A DNA stretch of 52,732 nucleotides from DAOMOP01 sp035444405. Lineage in GTDB: Bacteria; Pseudomonadota; Gammaproteobacteria; Burkholderiales; Rhodocyclaceae. The position numbers and the translations under genes were made by a program. The notes under the pieces are model-generated. The model did not search any database. It saw only the letters and a list, made by a program, of their open reading frames with translations, and was not told where the DNA came from. Within the stretch, counting starts at the first letter, position 1, and each line of letters starts with the position of its first letter. This document shows positions 8,698 through 17,413 of this stretch, one piece after another. The stretch covers positions 1-52,732 of the forward strand of contig DAOMOP010000005.1 of assembly GCA_035444405.1 (NCBI GenBank), in the 5' to 3' direction.

Positions 8698-9714
8698 ATG
8701 GATGTCACCGTTGCAATAGACTGCATGGGTGGCGATCACGGTCCCGCGGTGACGGTGCCCGCGGCGCAGGCGTTCCTGCGTCGCCACCCCGGCACGCGGG
8801 CCATTCTCGTCGGTCTTCCGGACGCGCTGGAGCAGGCGGTCAGCCAGATCGGCAGCGGCCTCGGTGACCGGCTGATCGTCGAACCCGCGCTCGAGGTGGT
8901 CGGCATGGACGAAGCGCCGGCCAGCGCGATGCGCGGCAAGAAGAATTCCTCGATGCGCGTCGCCATCGACCTGGTCAAGGACGGACGCGCCCAGGCGGCG
9001 GTGTCGGCCGGCAACACCGGTGCGCTGATGGCGATCTCGCGCTTCGTGCTGAAAACGCTGCCGGGCATCGACCGGCCGGCGATCGCGTCCATCCTGCCGA
9101 CGCAAAAGGGGCGCAGCTGCGTGCTCGACCTCGGGGCCAACGTCGACTGCACGCCGCAGCATCTTTTGCAGTTCGCCGTGATGGGTGCGATGCTCGCTGC
9201 CGCCGTCGAGCACATCGAGCGTCCCTCGGTGGGGCTGCTCAACATCGGCGAAGAGGCGATCAAGGGCAACGAGGTGGTCAAGCAGGCGGCGGAGCTGCTG
9301 AAGAAGAGCGGGCTCAATTTCTGCGGCAACGTCGAGGGCGACGACATCTACAAGGGCACGACCGACGTCGTCGTGTGCGACGGATTCGTCGGCAACGTGG
9401 CGTTGAAGACCTCCGAGGGGCTGGCCCAGATGCTTGCGGCGTTCCTGCGCGAGGAGTTCAGCCGCGGGCTGCTGAGCCGGGCGATGGCGCTGGTGGCCTT
9501 GCCGGTGCTCAAGCGCTTCAAGGACCGCGTCGATCACCGCCGCTACAATGGTGCCGCGCTGGTCGGCCTGCGCGGCGTCGTCGTGAAGAGCCACGGCTCG
9601 GCCGACGCGTTCGCGTTCGAGCAGGCAATCTTCCGTGCGGCCGAAGCGGCGTCGAACCGGCTGATCGAGCGCATCTCCGAGCGCATGGCCACGATGGATG
9701 GAGTGACAGCATGA
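8698..9714 (+). CDS. plsX: Phosphate acyltransferase PlsX
   Basis: A 338-residue enzyme that makes acyl-phosphate from acyl-ACP, the first step of phospholipid synthesis with PlsY and PlsC. The N-terminus VTVAIDCMGGDHGP and the blocks VSAGNTGALMA, LGANVDC and GFVGNVALKTSEG are family hallmarks. The stop overlaps the fabH start by 4 bp (ATGA at 9711-9714), and it heads the classic plsX-fabHDG-acpP-fabF cluster. Confidence 0.97.
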   Translation: MDVTVAIDCMGGDHGPAVTVPAAQAFLRRHPGTRAILVGLPDALEQAVSQIGSGLGDRLIVEPALEVVGMDEAPASAMRGKKNSSMRVAIDLVKDGRAQAAVSAGNTGALMAISRFVLKTLPGIDRPAIASILPTQKGRSCVLDLGANVDCTPQHLLQFAVMGAMLAAAVEHIERPSVGLLNIGEEAIKGNEVVKQAAELLKKSGLNFCGNVEGDDIYKGTTDVVVCDGFVGNVALKTSEGLAQMLAAFLREEFSRGLLSRAMALVALPVLKRFKDRVDHRRYNGAALVGLRGVVVKSHGSADAFAFEQAIFRAAEAASNRLIERISERMATMDGVTA

Positions 9715-10676
9715 TTTACGCCAGAGTGATCGGCACCGGCAGCTGCCTGCCCGGCGACCCGGTCAGCAACGACGACCTTGTCGCGCGCGGCATCGAAACG
9801 TCGCACGAATGGATCGTCGAGCGCACCGGCATCCGCACACGGCATCTGGCCGCGCCCGGCGTCGTGACCAGCGACCTGGCCCGCAGCGCGAGCCTGCATG
9901 CGCTCGAGGCCGCCGGACTCGCCCCCGGCGACATCGACCTGATCATCGTCGCGACGTCGACGCCGGACTGCATCTTTCCGAGCACCGCCACGCTGCTGCA
10001 GTCCAAGCTCGGCATCGGCAACGGCAGTGCCGCCTTCGACATCCAGGCGGTATGCAGCGGTTTCATCTACGGGCTCACCGTCGCCGACAAGTTCATTCGC
10101 TCGGGCAGCCACAAGCGCGCCCTGGTGGTCGGCGCCGAAGTGTTCTCGCGCATCCTCGACTGGTCCGACCGTGGCACCTGCGTGCTGTTCGGTGACGGCG
10201 CCGGCGCGGTCGTGCTCGAGGCCGCCGAGACGCCCGGCATCATTTCGAGCGCGCTGCACGCCGACGGCAGCCATCATCCGATCCTGTGGGTGCCCGGCGG
10301 CATCGCGGCAGGACAGGTGATCGGCGATCCGTTTCTGCGCATGGACGGCCAGGCGGTGTTCAAGTTTGCCGTCCGCGTGCTCGCCGACGTCGCCAACGAG
10401 GTGCTCGAAGAGGCCGGTCTGGGTACCGGCGATGTCGACTGGCTGATTCCGCATCAGGCCAACATCCGCATCCTGCAGGCGACGGCCAAGCGACTGGGCC
10501 TGCCGATGGAGAAGGTCATCGCGACCGTCGACCAGCACGGCAACACGTCGGCGGCGTCGATTCCGCTGGCGCTCGATCTGGCCGTGCGCGACGGCCGCAT
10601 CGGCAGCGGGCACCGGCTCATCCTCGAAGGGGTGGGCGGGGGCTTCACGTGGGGTGCGGCCTTGCTCGCGTTCTGA
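9711..10676 (+). CDS. fabH: 3-oxoacyl-ACP synthase III
   Basis: FabH (321 residues) condenses acetyl-CoA with malonyl-ACP to begin fatty acid synthesis. The catalytic triad is visible: Cys115 in AVCSGF, His248 in PHQANIRI and Asn278 in HGNTSAAS. The C-terminus GGGFTWGAALL is typical. The start overlaps the plsX stop, and fabD starts 14 bp after its stop. Confidence 0.97.
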   Translation: MIYARVIGTGSCLPGDPVSNDDLVARGIETSHEWIVERTGIRTRHLAAPGVVTSDLARSASLHALEAAGLAPGDIDLIIVATSTPDCIFPSTATLLQSKLGIGNGSAAFDIQAVCSGFIYGLTVADKFIRSGSHKRALVVGAEVFSRILDWSDRGTCVLFGDGAGAVVLEAAETPGIISSALHADGSHHPILWVPGGIAAGQVIGDPFLRMDGQAVFKFAVRVLADVANEVLEEAGLGTGDVDWLIPHQANIRILQATAKRLGLPMEKVIATVDQHGNTSAASIPLALDLAVRDGRIGSGHRLILEGVGGGFTWGAALLAF

Positions 10677-10690
10677 GGGAAGATCAAACG

Positions 10691-11620
10691 ATGAATTTTT
10701 CACTGGTGTTTCCGGGACAGGGGTCCCAATCCGTGGCCATGATGACCGCGTACGGTGACAATGCCGTCATTCGCGACACCTTCGCCGAGGCGTCCGAGGC
10801 GCTGGGCGAGGATTTGTGGCAGATGGTGTGCGACGGACCGGCCGAGCGGCTCGCGCTCACCATCAATACGCAGCCGCTGATGCTGACCGCGGGCGTTGCG
10901 GTCTACCGTGCCTGGCGGGCCGCCGGAGGACCGGAGCCGTCGGTCGTCGCGGGACATAGTCTCGGCGAGTACTCGGCGCTGGTCGCTGCCGGAGCCTTGA
11001 AGTTCGCCGACGCCGTGCCGCTGGTGCGCTTTCGTGCCCAGGCGATGCAGGAGGCGGTGCCCGCCGGCCAGGGCGCGATGGCGGCCTTGCTCGGCCTCGA
11101 GGTCGAGGCCGTGCGCGAGGTGTGTGCCGCGGCGGCGGCCGGCGAGGTGGTCGAGGCGGCCAACCTGAATGCGCCCGGCCAGATCGTCATCGCCGGTGCG
11201 CAGGCGGCGGTGGCGCGCGCGATCGAGCTGGCGAAGGGGCGCGGCGCCAAGCGCGCGATGGCGCTGCCGGTCAGCGCACCATTTCATTGCGCACTGATGC
11301 GCCCGGCCGCCGAGCGGCTCGCCGCGCGGCTCGCCGACGTCGACATCGCGGCGCCTGCGATCGCGGTGCTGAACAACGTCGACGTCGCGGTGTGCGAGGC
11401 TCCCCACGCGATCCGCGACGCGTTGGTGCGCCAGGCGTTCTCGCCGGTGCGCTGGATCGAAACCGTGCAGGCGATCGCTGCGCGCGGTGTCACCCACATC
11501 TACGAGTGCGGGCCGGGCAAGGTGCTGGCCGGCATGAACAAGCGCATCGCGAAGGATGTGCAGGGCGGCGCGCTGCACGATGCGGCCAGCCTGGAACAAG
11601 CCCTTGCGGCGGCGAGGTGA
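10691..11620 (+). CDS. fabD: Malonyl-CoA:ACP transacylase
   Basis: FabD (309 residues) loads malonyl groups on ACP. The nucleophile is Ser90 in GHSLGEYSAL. The oxyanion loop is FPGQGSQ at residues 7-13, and the catalytic His is in APFHCALMRP near residue 200. The ATG at 10691 is right for homology, which starts at the first residue. It is followed 5 bp later by fabG. Confidence 0.97.
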   Translation: MNFSLVFPGQGSQSVAMMTAYGDNAVIRDTFAEASEALGEDLWQMVCDGPAERLALTINTQPLMLTAGVAVYRAWRAAGGPEPSVVAGHSLGEYSALVAAGALKFADAVPLVRFRAQAMQEAVPAGQGAMAALLGLEVEAVREVCAAAAAGEVVEAANLNAPGQIVIAGAQAAVARAIELAKGRGAKRAMALPVSAPFHCALMRPAAERLAARLADVDIAAPAIAVLNNVDVAVCEAPHAIRDALVRQAFSPVRWIETVQAIAARGVTHIYECGPGKVLAGMNKRIAKDVQGGALHDAASLEQALAAAR

Positions 11621-11625
11621 GGCAG

Positions 11626-12375
11626 ATGGGATTTTCACTGAACGGACAGGTGGCGCTGGTGACCGGCGCCTCGCGCGGCATCGGACGGGCCGTCGCCCTC
11701 GAGCTCGGCGGGCTCGGTGCGACGGTGATCGGTACGGCGACTTCGGATGACGGTGCGGCGCAGATCGGCGAGGCGCTCGCGCAGGCCGGCATCGCCGGCG
11801 GCGGCATGGCGCTCGACGTGACCGACGCCGCCGCCTGCGAGGCGCTCGTCGCCGAGGTCGACAAGCGCTACGGCGCGGTCGGCGTGCTCGTCAATAACGC
11901 CGGCATCACGCGCGACAACCTCGCGATGCGCATGAAGGACGAGGAGTGGGACGCGGTCATCGAGACCAATCTGAAGGCCGTGTTCCGCATGGCCAAGCTC
12001 GTCATGCGCGGCATGATGAAGGCGCGCGGCGGGCGCATCATCAACATCACGTCGGTGGTCGGCAGCTCGGGCAATGCCGGGCAGGCGAACTACGCCGCGG
12101 CCAAGTCGGGCGTGGCGGGCATGAGCCGCGCGCTCGCGCGCGAGCTCGGCAGCCGCAACATCACGGTCAATTGCGTGGCGCCCGGTTTCATCGACACCGA
12201 CATGACGCGCGCGCTGCCCGAAGCGGCCCGCGACGCGCTGCTCGGCCAGATCGCGCTGGGCCGGCTGGGCCGGCCCGAGGAGATCGCCGCGGCCGTCGCG
12301 TTTCTCGCCTCTCCGGCGGCAAGCTATATTACCGGTACCACCCTGCATGTTAATGGTGGTATGTACATGTCGTAA
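11626..12375 (+). CDS. fabG: 3-oxoacyl-ACP reductase
   Basis: FabG (249 residues), an NADPH-dependent short-chain dehydrogenase that reduces 3-ketoacyl-ACP. The cofactor loop is TGASRGIG near the N-terminus, NNAG follows, and the catalytic Ser-Tyr-Lys lies in SVVGSSGNAGQANYAAAKSG. The C-terminus HVNGGMYM is diagnostic of FabG. It starts 5 bp after fabD. Confidence 0.97.
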   Translation: MGFSLNGQVALVTGASRGIGRAVALELGGLGATVIGTATSDDGAAQIGEALAQAGIAGGGMALDVTDAAACEALVAEVDKRYGAVGVLVNNAGITRDNLAMRMKDEEWDAVIETNLKAVFRMAKLVMRGMMKARGGRIINITSVVGSSGNAGQANYAAAKSGVAGMSRALARELGSRNITVNCVAPGFIDTDMTRALPEAARDALLGQIALGRLGRPEEIAAAVAFLASPAASYITGTTLHVNGGMYMS

Positions 12376-12408
12376 GCGTTGGTTGCAATAGCGGTCGGCG
12401 GCGTTTTT

Positions 12409-12416
12409 GGTAGAAT
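12409..12416 (+). promoter_or_regulatory. Extended -10 promoter candidate for acpP
   Basis: TGGTAGAAT (12408-12416) is an extended -10 element (TGn-TAGAAT) in the fabG-acpP gap. No good -35 lies 16-18 bp upstream. An extra promoter for the very abundant ACP is expected from other proteobacteria. Confidence 0.45.
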
Positions 12417-12463
12417 ACGCCGGCTTTTTACATCTCTCTATATATCAGGGAAGGAGTCTCTTC

Positions 12464-12703
12464 ATGGAGAACATCGAACAGCGCGTCAAGAAGATCGTTG
12501 CTGAGCAGCTTGGCGTGAACGAATCGGAGATCAAGAACGAGTCTTCGTTCGTCGACGATCTGGGTGCGGATTCACTCGATACCGTCGAGCTGGTGATGGC
12601 GCTGGAAGAAGAATTCGAGTGTGAGATCCCGGACGAGGAAGCCGAGAAGATCACCACCGTCCAGCAGGCGATTGACTACGTCAACGCTCATCTCAAGAAG
12701 TAA
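12464..12703 (+). CDS. acpP: Acyl carrier protein
   Basis: A 79-residue acidic carrier of growing acyl chains. The phosphopantetheine attachment serine is Ser37 in LGADSLDTVEL. The start ATG at 12464 follows a strong AAGGAG (12451-12456). The holo-ACP synthase that would activate it is encoded at 26,675-27,055 in this window. Confidence 0.98.
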   Translation: MENIEQRVKKIVAEQLGVNESEIKNESSFVDDLGADSLDTVELVMALEEEFECEIPDEEAEKITTVQQAIDYVNAHLKK

Positions 12704-12738
12704 GACCAAGAAAGATCACAGGAAAACCGGAGCTAACA

Positions 12739-13977
12739 TTGACCCGTCGCAGAGTCGTCATTACCGGTCTGGGGATCATTTCCCCGGTCGGGAACACAAT
12801 TCCGGAAGCTTGGGACAACATTGTCAATGGCCGTTCCGGTATCGGAGAGATTACCCGGTTCGACGCCTCGGCCTTCCCGGTGCGCATCGCCGGTGAAGTC
12901 AAGGGCTTCGACACCGGCGCCTACCTTTCCGCGAAGGAGGCGCGCCGTATGGATGTGTTCATCCATTACGGTCTCGCGGCCGGCATCCAGGCCATCAAGG
13001 ACTCCGGGCTGGAGGTGACGGCCGCCAATGCGGAGCGCATCGGCGTGAACATCGGCTCGGGCATCGGCGGCTTGCCGATGATCGAGACGACCCACGACGA
13101 TTTTCTGAAGGCCGGTCATCGCAAGATATCGCCATTCTTCATTCCGGGCACCATCATCAACATGATCGCAGGCAACCTTTCGATCATGTTCGGGCTCAAG
13201 GGGCCGTGCCTGGCGATCGTGACCGCCTGCACCACCGCCACGCACTGCATCGGCGATGCGGCGCGACTGATCGAGCGCGGCGACGTCGACGTGATGGTTG
13301 CCGGCGGCGCCGAGTCGACCGTCACGCCGCTGGCGATCGGCGGGTTCGCATCGGCGAAGGCATTGTCGACGCGCAACGACGATCCGGCGGCGGCGAGCCG
13401 TCCGTGGGACAAGGGGCGCGACGGCTTCGTGCTCGGAGAGGGGGCCGGCGTGCTGGTGCTCGAGGAGTACGAGTACGCCAAGGCGCGCGGCGCGCGGATC
13501 TACGCCGAGGTGGCCGGGTTCGGCATGAGCGCCGACGCCTTCCACATGACGGCTCCGTGCGAGGACGGCGACGGCGCCGCCCGCTGCATGGTCAATGCGT
13601 TGCGCGATGCCGGTCTGTCGCCCGACGAGGTCGACTACATCAATGCCCATGGCACCTCGACGCCGCTCGGCGACATTGCCGAGACGGTCGCGATCAAGCG
13701 CTGCTTCGGCGATCACGCCGCGTCGATCGCCGTCAACTCGACCAAATCGATGACCGGCCACCTGCTGGGTGCGGCCGGCGGGGTCGAGGCGGTGTTCTCG
13801 ACGCTGGCGGTGTTCAACCAGATTGCGCCACCGACGATCAACCTGTTCGATCAGGACGAACAGTGCGATCTGGATTACGTCGCCAACGAGGCACGCAAGA
13901 TGGACATTCGCGTCGCGCTGTCGAACTCGTTCGGCTTCGGTGGCACCAACGGAACGCTGATTTTCCGTCGCGTCTGA
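12739..13977 (+). CDS. fabF: 3-oxoacyl-ACP synthase II (TTG start)
   Basis: FabF (412 residues) is the elongating condensing enzyme. The Cys-His-His triad is Cys164 in TACTTATHC, His304 in NAHGTSTPLG and His341 in SMTGHLLGAAGG. The start is TTG at 12739, supported by GGAG at 12729-12732 and by homology beginning at TRRRVVITGLG; no ATG fits. A weak start codon after the heavily expressed acpP would lower FabF relative to ACP, though that effect is inferred. Confidence 0.95.
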   Translation: MTRRRVVITGLGIISPVGNTIPEAWDNIVNGRSGIGEITRFDASAFPVRIAGEVKGFDTGAYLSAKEARRMDVFIHYGLAAGIQAIKDSGLEVTAANAERIGVNIGSGIGGLPMIETTHDDFLKAGHRKISPFFIPGTIINMIAGNLSIMFGLKGPCLAIVTACTTATHCIGDAARLIERGDVDVMVAGGAESTVTPLAIGGFASAKALSTRNDDPAAASRPWDKGRDGFVLGEGAGVLVLEEYEYAKARGARIYAEVAGFGMSADAFHMTAPCEDGDGAARCMVNALRDAGLSPDEVDYINAHGTSTPLGDIAETVAIKRCFGDHAASIAVNSTKSMTGHLLGAAGGVEAVFSTLAVFNQIAPPTINLFDQDEQCDLDYVANEARKMDIRVALSNSFGFGGTNGTLIFRRV

Positions 13978-14002
13978 AGCCGGGAAGCGGGCGGTCTGCG
14001 CG

Positions 14003-14461
14003 ATGCGCTATCCGCTCGAGATTCGCCTGAAGCCGTCCGCGCGTCTGCAGGCCCTGATCGCCGCGATCCATCTGGTCGCGGCGATCGCGTTTGTGGGCTC
14101 GCAGCCGTCAGTGCCTGCAAACGGGGCAGTGCTCGCGCTGCTCGGGCTGTCGGCGGCGGTGCTCGTTCGCAGCGATCGACGCCTCGCCGGCTCATCCATC
14201 GTGCTCGAGGAATCGGGTCTGCTGGACCTGCGCCTGCGAGGCGGCTCGACTTGCGGGGCACCGCTTCCGGGCTGCACCGACTTCGGCTGGGCTCTGTGGT
14301 TTCAGTGGCGCGAGCTCGCAGCCGGTGCCGCGCCGCGTGCGCGCTCGCACGCGCTGATGCTGCTGCCGGACCATGTCGGAGATCCCTCGACCTGGCGGCA
14401 GCTGCGCATCTGGCTGCGGCACAAGAGCGCGCGCCCGGTCAGCGCCGGTGACCCGCCCTGA
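14003..14461 (+). CDS. YgfX-like small membrane protein
   Basis: 152 residues with two hydrophobic segments near the N-terminus (about residues 17-34 and 40-56), followed by a soluble tail ending in a WRQLRIWLRHK block. That layout, the RLKPSARLQ start and the position between fabF and nadB/rpoE fit the YgfX (CptA-like) family, which in E. coli is the membrane partner of SdhE/YgfY. The SdhE gene is not seen here. The last 23 bp overlap convergent nadB. Assignment rests on pattern and context, not on a search. Confidence 0.6.
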   Translation: MRYPLEIRLKPSARLQALIAAIHLVAAIAFVGSQPSVPANGAVLALLGLSAAVLVRSDRRLAGSSIVLEESGLLDLRLRGGSTCGAPLPGCTDFGWALWFQWRELAAGAAPRARSHALMLLPDHVGDPSTWRQLRIWLRHKSARPVSAGDPP

Positions 14462-16070
14462 GCGGTCGCAGCACGGTGTTGTGGGCGCGCGGCAGCGTGT
14501 CCGGATAGTCGCGCGAAAAGTGCAAGCCACGGCTTTCCTTGCGGCGCAGGGCGCAGCGCACGATAAGGTCTGCGGTGACCACCAGGTTGCGCAGCTCGAT
14601 CAGGTCGTTGCCGACGCGGAAATTCGAATAGAACTCGTGAATCTCGCGCGCCAGCAGGCGAATGCGATGCTGTGCGCGCAGCAGCCGCTTGTTCGTGCGC
14701 ACGATGCCGACGTAGTCCCACATGCAGCGGCGCAGCTCCGCCCAGTTGTGGGAGATCACGACCTCCTCGTCGGCGTCGGTGACGCGGCTCTCGTCCCAGG
14801 GGGGCAGTACGGGCAGTGGCCGGCGCGGCTTGGCCAGTATGTCCTTGGCGGCGGCTTCGCCGAACACCAGGCATTCGAGCAGCGAGTTGCTGGCCAGGCG
14901 ATTGGCGCCGTGCAGGCCGGTGCAGGCGGCTTCGCCGACACAGTACAGGCCGGCGACGTCGGTGCGCGCCGAAAGATCGGTGACGACGCCGCCGCAGGTG
15001 TAGTGGGCGGCGGGCACCACCGGTATCGGTTCGCGCGTGATGTCGATGCCGAGCTCGAGGCAGCGCGCGTGGATGTTCGGGAAGTGATCGCGCAGCCAGG
15101 CGGCCGGCTTGTGGCTGATGTCGAGGAACACGCAGTCCAGGCCGCGCTTTTTCATCTCGAAATCGATCGCCCGCGCGACCACGTCGCGCGGCGCAAGTTC
15201 GGCGCGCGGATCGTGATCGGGCATGAAGCGGGTGCCGTCGGGAAGCCGCAGCATGCCGCCTTCACCGCGCACGGCCTCGCTGATCAGGAACGACTTCGCC
15301 TGTGGATGGAACAGGCAGGTCGGATGGAACTGGATGAACTCCATGTTCGCGACCCGGCAACCCGCCCGCCATGCCATGGCGATACCGTCGCCGGTGGCGA
15401 CGTCGGGGTTGGTCGTGAAGAGGTAGACCTTGCCTGCGCCACCGGTGGCGATGACCGTGTTGGGCGCACGCAGCGTGACGACCCGTCCGCGCCCGAGGTC
15501 GAGTGCGTAGGCGCCGAGACAGCCTTGCTCGGGATGGCCGACTTTCTCGCCCAGGATCAGGTCGATCGCGATGTGGTTCTCGAGCACGTCGATGTTCGGG
15601 TGTGCGCACACCTGCTCGCTCAGCGTGCTTTGCACCGCTGCGCCGGTGGCGTCGGCGGCATGGATGATGCGTCGGTGCGAGTGGCCGCCCTCGCGTGTCA
15701 GGTGATAGCCGATTTGGGCGTGGTCTCCACGCGTGAAAGGCACGCCGCGCTCGATCAGCCATTCGATCGCGGCACGTCCGTGCTCGACGACGAAGCGCGT
15801 GGCCGCCTGATCGCACAGCCCGGCTCCGGCCGTGAAGGTGTCCTGCACGTGCGCTTCCAGGCTGTCGGTCGTGTCGAGCACGGCCGCGATCCCACCCTGT
15901 GCCCAGGCGCTGGCGCTGTCGGCGATCGAGCGCTTGGTGACGATGGCCACGCGCATTTGATCGGCAAGGCGAAGCGCGAGCGACTGGCCTGCGGTGCCGC
16001 TTCCCAGTATGAGAACGTCGTAGTCTTGGTGCACGGTCGTGACTTTCGGGCATTCGGGTGCGCGGAGCAT
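14439..16070 (-). CDS. nadB: L-aspartate oxidase
   Basis: NadB oxidises L-aspartate to iminoaspartate, the first step of de novo NAD synthesis. The N-terminal FAD-binding motif is VLILGSGTAGQSLALRL. The flavoprotein blocks SASAWAQGGIAA, GGHSHRRIIHA, FIQFHPTCL and ANRLASNSLLECLVFG mark NadB within the succinate dehydrogenase/fumarate reductase flavoprotein family. The ATG at 16070 gives 543 residues; the frame stays open nine codons further, and a GTG at the Val-Thr-Thr-Val run just before the FAD motif is also possible. It is divergent from rpoE, a common arrangement. Confidence 0.95.
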   Translation of the reverse strand: MLRAPECPKVTTVHQDYDVLILGSGTAGQSLALRLADQMRVAIVTKRSIADSASAWAQGGIAAVLDTTDSLEAHVQDTFTAGAGLCDQAATRFVVEHGRAAIEWLIERGVPFTRGDHAQIGYHLTREGGHSHRRIIHAADATGAAVQSTLSEQVCAHPNIDVLENHIAIDLILGEKVGHPEQGCLGAYALDLGRGRVVTLRAPNTVIATGGAGKVYLFTTNPDVATGDGIAMAWRAGCRVANMEFIQFHPTCLFHPQAKSFLISEAVRGEGGMLRLPDGTRFMPDHDPRAELAPRDVVARAIDFEMKKRGLDCVFLDISHKPAAWLRDHFPNIHARCLELGIDITREPIPVVPAAHYTCGGVVTDLSARTDVAGLYCVGEAACTGLHGANRLASNSLLECLVFGEAAAKDILAKPRRPLPVLPPWDESRVTDADEEVVISHNWAELRRCMWDYVGIVRTNKRLLRAQHRIRLLAREIHEFYSNFRVGNDLIELRNLVVTADLIVRCALRRKESRGLHFSRDYPDTLPRAHNTVLRPLRAGHRR

Positions 16071-16138
16071 ATCACGCCGCGCACGCCGCACCGCCATCCG
16101 CGTTGCGTGGGATGGCCCGCAAAAACCCTTGCGGCGTC

Positions 16139-16166
16139 TGAACTATTGTTCGACGGGCGTGTCTGT
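16139..16166 (+). promoter_or_regulatory. Sigma-E-type autoregulatory promoter of rpoE
   Basis: TGAACTA (16139-16145), exactly 15 bp, GTCTGT (16161-16166). This closely matches the envelope-stress ECF consensus GGAACTT-N15/16-GTCTAA. It lies about 85 bp upstream of the rpoE start and would make the regulon self-amplifying, as in E. coli and Pseudomonas. Confidence 0.7.
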
Positions 16167-16182
16167 CGAGATAACCCCGGCT

Positions 16183-16211
16183 TTGCCGTCCTCATGTCGG
16201 ATCGTTATACT
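16183..16211 (+). promoter_or_regulatory. Sigma-70-type promoter of rpoE
   Basis: TTGCCG (16183-16188), 17-bp spacer, TATACT (16206-16211). It lies downstream of the sigma-E-type promoter and about 40 bp before the rpoE ATG, so it would give housekeeping expression. Confidence 0.65.
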
Positions 16212-16249
16212 GCTACGGTTTGTGCCCAACCGAGAGTAACGGCCCGCTC

Positions 16250-16849
16250 ATGAGCGATCGCGAGACTGATCAACTGCTTGTTGAACGCGTACAACGCGGC
16301 GACAAGGAAGCCTTCGGCTTGCTGGTGACAAAGTACCAGCGCAAGTTGCACAGGCTGCTCTCGCGCTTGATTCGTGATCCGGCCGAGGTCGAGGACGTTG
16401 CTCAGGAGACGTTCATCAAGGCGTATCGTGCCCTGGGCTCGTTTCGGGGCGACAGTGCGTTCTATACCTGGCTGTACCGTATCGGAATCAACACGGCAAA
16501 GAACTACCTCGTGTCCCAGGGGCGGCGGGCCCCGACGTCGACCGGGTTCGACTCGACCGAGGCGGAAACATTCGAAGAGGGCGATCAGCTGCGCGACATC
16601 AACACTCCGGAACGCTTGATGATGACGCGGCAGATCGGTGAAACGGTTGATGAGGCAATGGCGGCTCTGCCCGAGGAACTCCGGACCGCAATCATGCTCC
16701 GAGAGCTGGAAGGTCTCAGCTACGAGGAGATCGCCAACATCATGGACTGTCCGATCGGGACCGTCCGGTCGCGGATTTTCCGGGCCCGCGAGGCGATTTC
16801 GGAGCGACTGCGGCCGCTGCTGGACACGGCTCCCGACAAACGCTGGTAG
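16250..16849 (+). CDS. rpoE: ECF sigma factor RpoE/AlgU
   Basis: A 199-residue extracytoplasmic-function sigma factor controlling envelope stress. Region 2 is at about residues 20-90 (AEVEDVAQETFIKAYRALG recognises -10 DNA) and region 4 at about 130-185 (LEGLSYEEIANIMDCPIGTVRSRIFRAR is the helix-turn-helix for -35). The ATG at 16250 aligns with E. coli RpoE (MSDRETDQLLVERVQ-like). It is followed at once by mucA, mucB, rseC and mucD, the complete control circuit. Confidence 0.97.
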   Translation: MSDRETDQLLVERVQRGDKEAFGLLVTKYQRKLHRLLSRLIRDPAEVEDVAQETFIKAYRALGSFRGDSAFYTWLYRIGINTAKNYLVSQGRRAPTSTGFDSTEAETFEEGDQLRDINTPERLMMTRQIGETVDEAMAALPEELRTAIMLRELEGLSYEEIANIMDCPIGTVRSRIFRAREAISERLRPLLDTAPDKRW

Positions 16850-16858
16850 GTGGTATTA

Positions 16859-17413
16859 ATGAAAGATCAACTTTCCGCACTTCTGGATGGCGACCTCGAC
16901 GATCAGTCATCCCGCACCGTCGTCGATTCGATGTGCCGCGATGCGGCATTGAGAGACAAGTGGGACAAGTACTGTCTGATCGGTGACGTGCTGCGAGGCG
17001 AGCGTGCCGGAGCGCCGGATTTCGCGTCGCGCGTGATGGAGCGCCTTCACGACGAGCCCACGCTGTTGGCGCCCGCGCGCCGTGACGGCGCCACCGCGGA
17101 CGGCGAGGGCCGTGTCCGTCGCGCCGCGTTGCCGGTGGCCGCGTCGGTGATGGGTGCGGCGGCGGTGGGCATGCTGGCCTATACGTTCTACCCGCGATCG
17201 GACGATGCCGGGATGTTGACGGCGGCGGCGTCGCGCGCGCAGGCGGTCGAGGCGTCGGCGCGCCAGGGCCTGGCAGTCGTCGCCGGCGAGCGCCAGGATT
17301 CGCACCGCGAGTACGTGTTTGTCCATCAGGCCATGAACGGCGGCGGACCGATTCCCGGCGCCGTGCAGTACGTGCGAACGGTTTCAGACGTTCGTGGAGA
17401 CATTCGCCGATGA
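16859..17413 (+). CDS. mucA: Anti-sigma-E factor MucA/RseA
   Basis: A 184-residue single-pass inner-membrane protein that sequesters RpoE. The N-terminal cytoplasmic sigma-binding domain starts KDQLSALLDGDLDD. A transmembrane helix lies at about residues 92-113, and the rest is periplasmic. In this family stress triggers DegS- and RseP-type cleavage of the protein. The start ATG at 16859 follows TAGGTGG, 9 bp after rpoE. Its stop overlaps the mucB start (ATGA at 17410-17413). Confidence 0.9.
   Translation: MKDQLSALLDGDLDDQSSRTVVDSMCRDAALRDKWDKYCLIGDVLRGERAGAPDFASRVMERLHDEPTLLAPARRDGATADGEGRVRRAALPVAASVMGAAAVGMLAYTFYPRSDDAGMLTAAASRAQAVEASARQGLAVVAGERQDSHREYVFVHQAMNGGGPIPGAVQYVRTVSDVRGDIRR

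Noticed and set aside
12383..12416. Classical -35/-10 promoter TTGCAA...TAGAAT for acpP
   Set aside because: The spacer is 22 bp, too long; only the extended -10 is kept.
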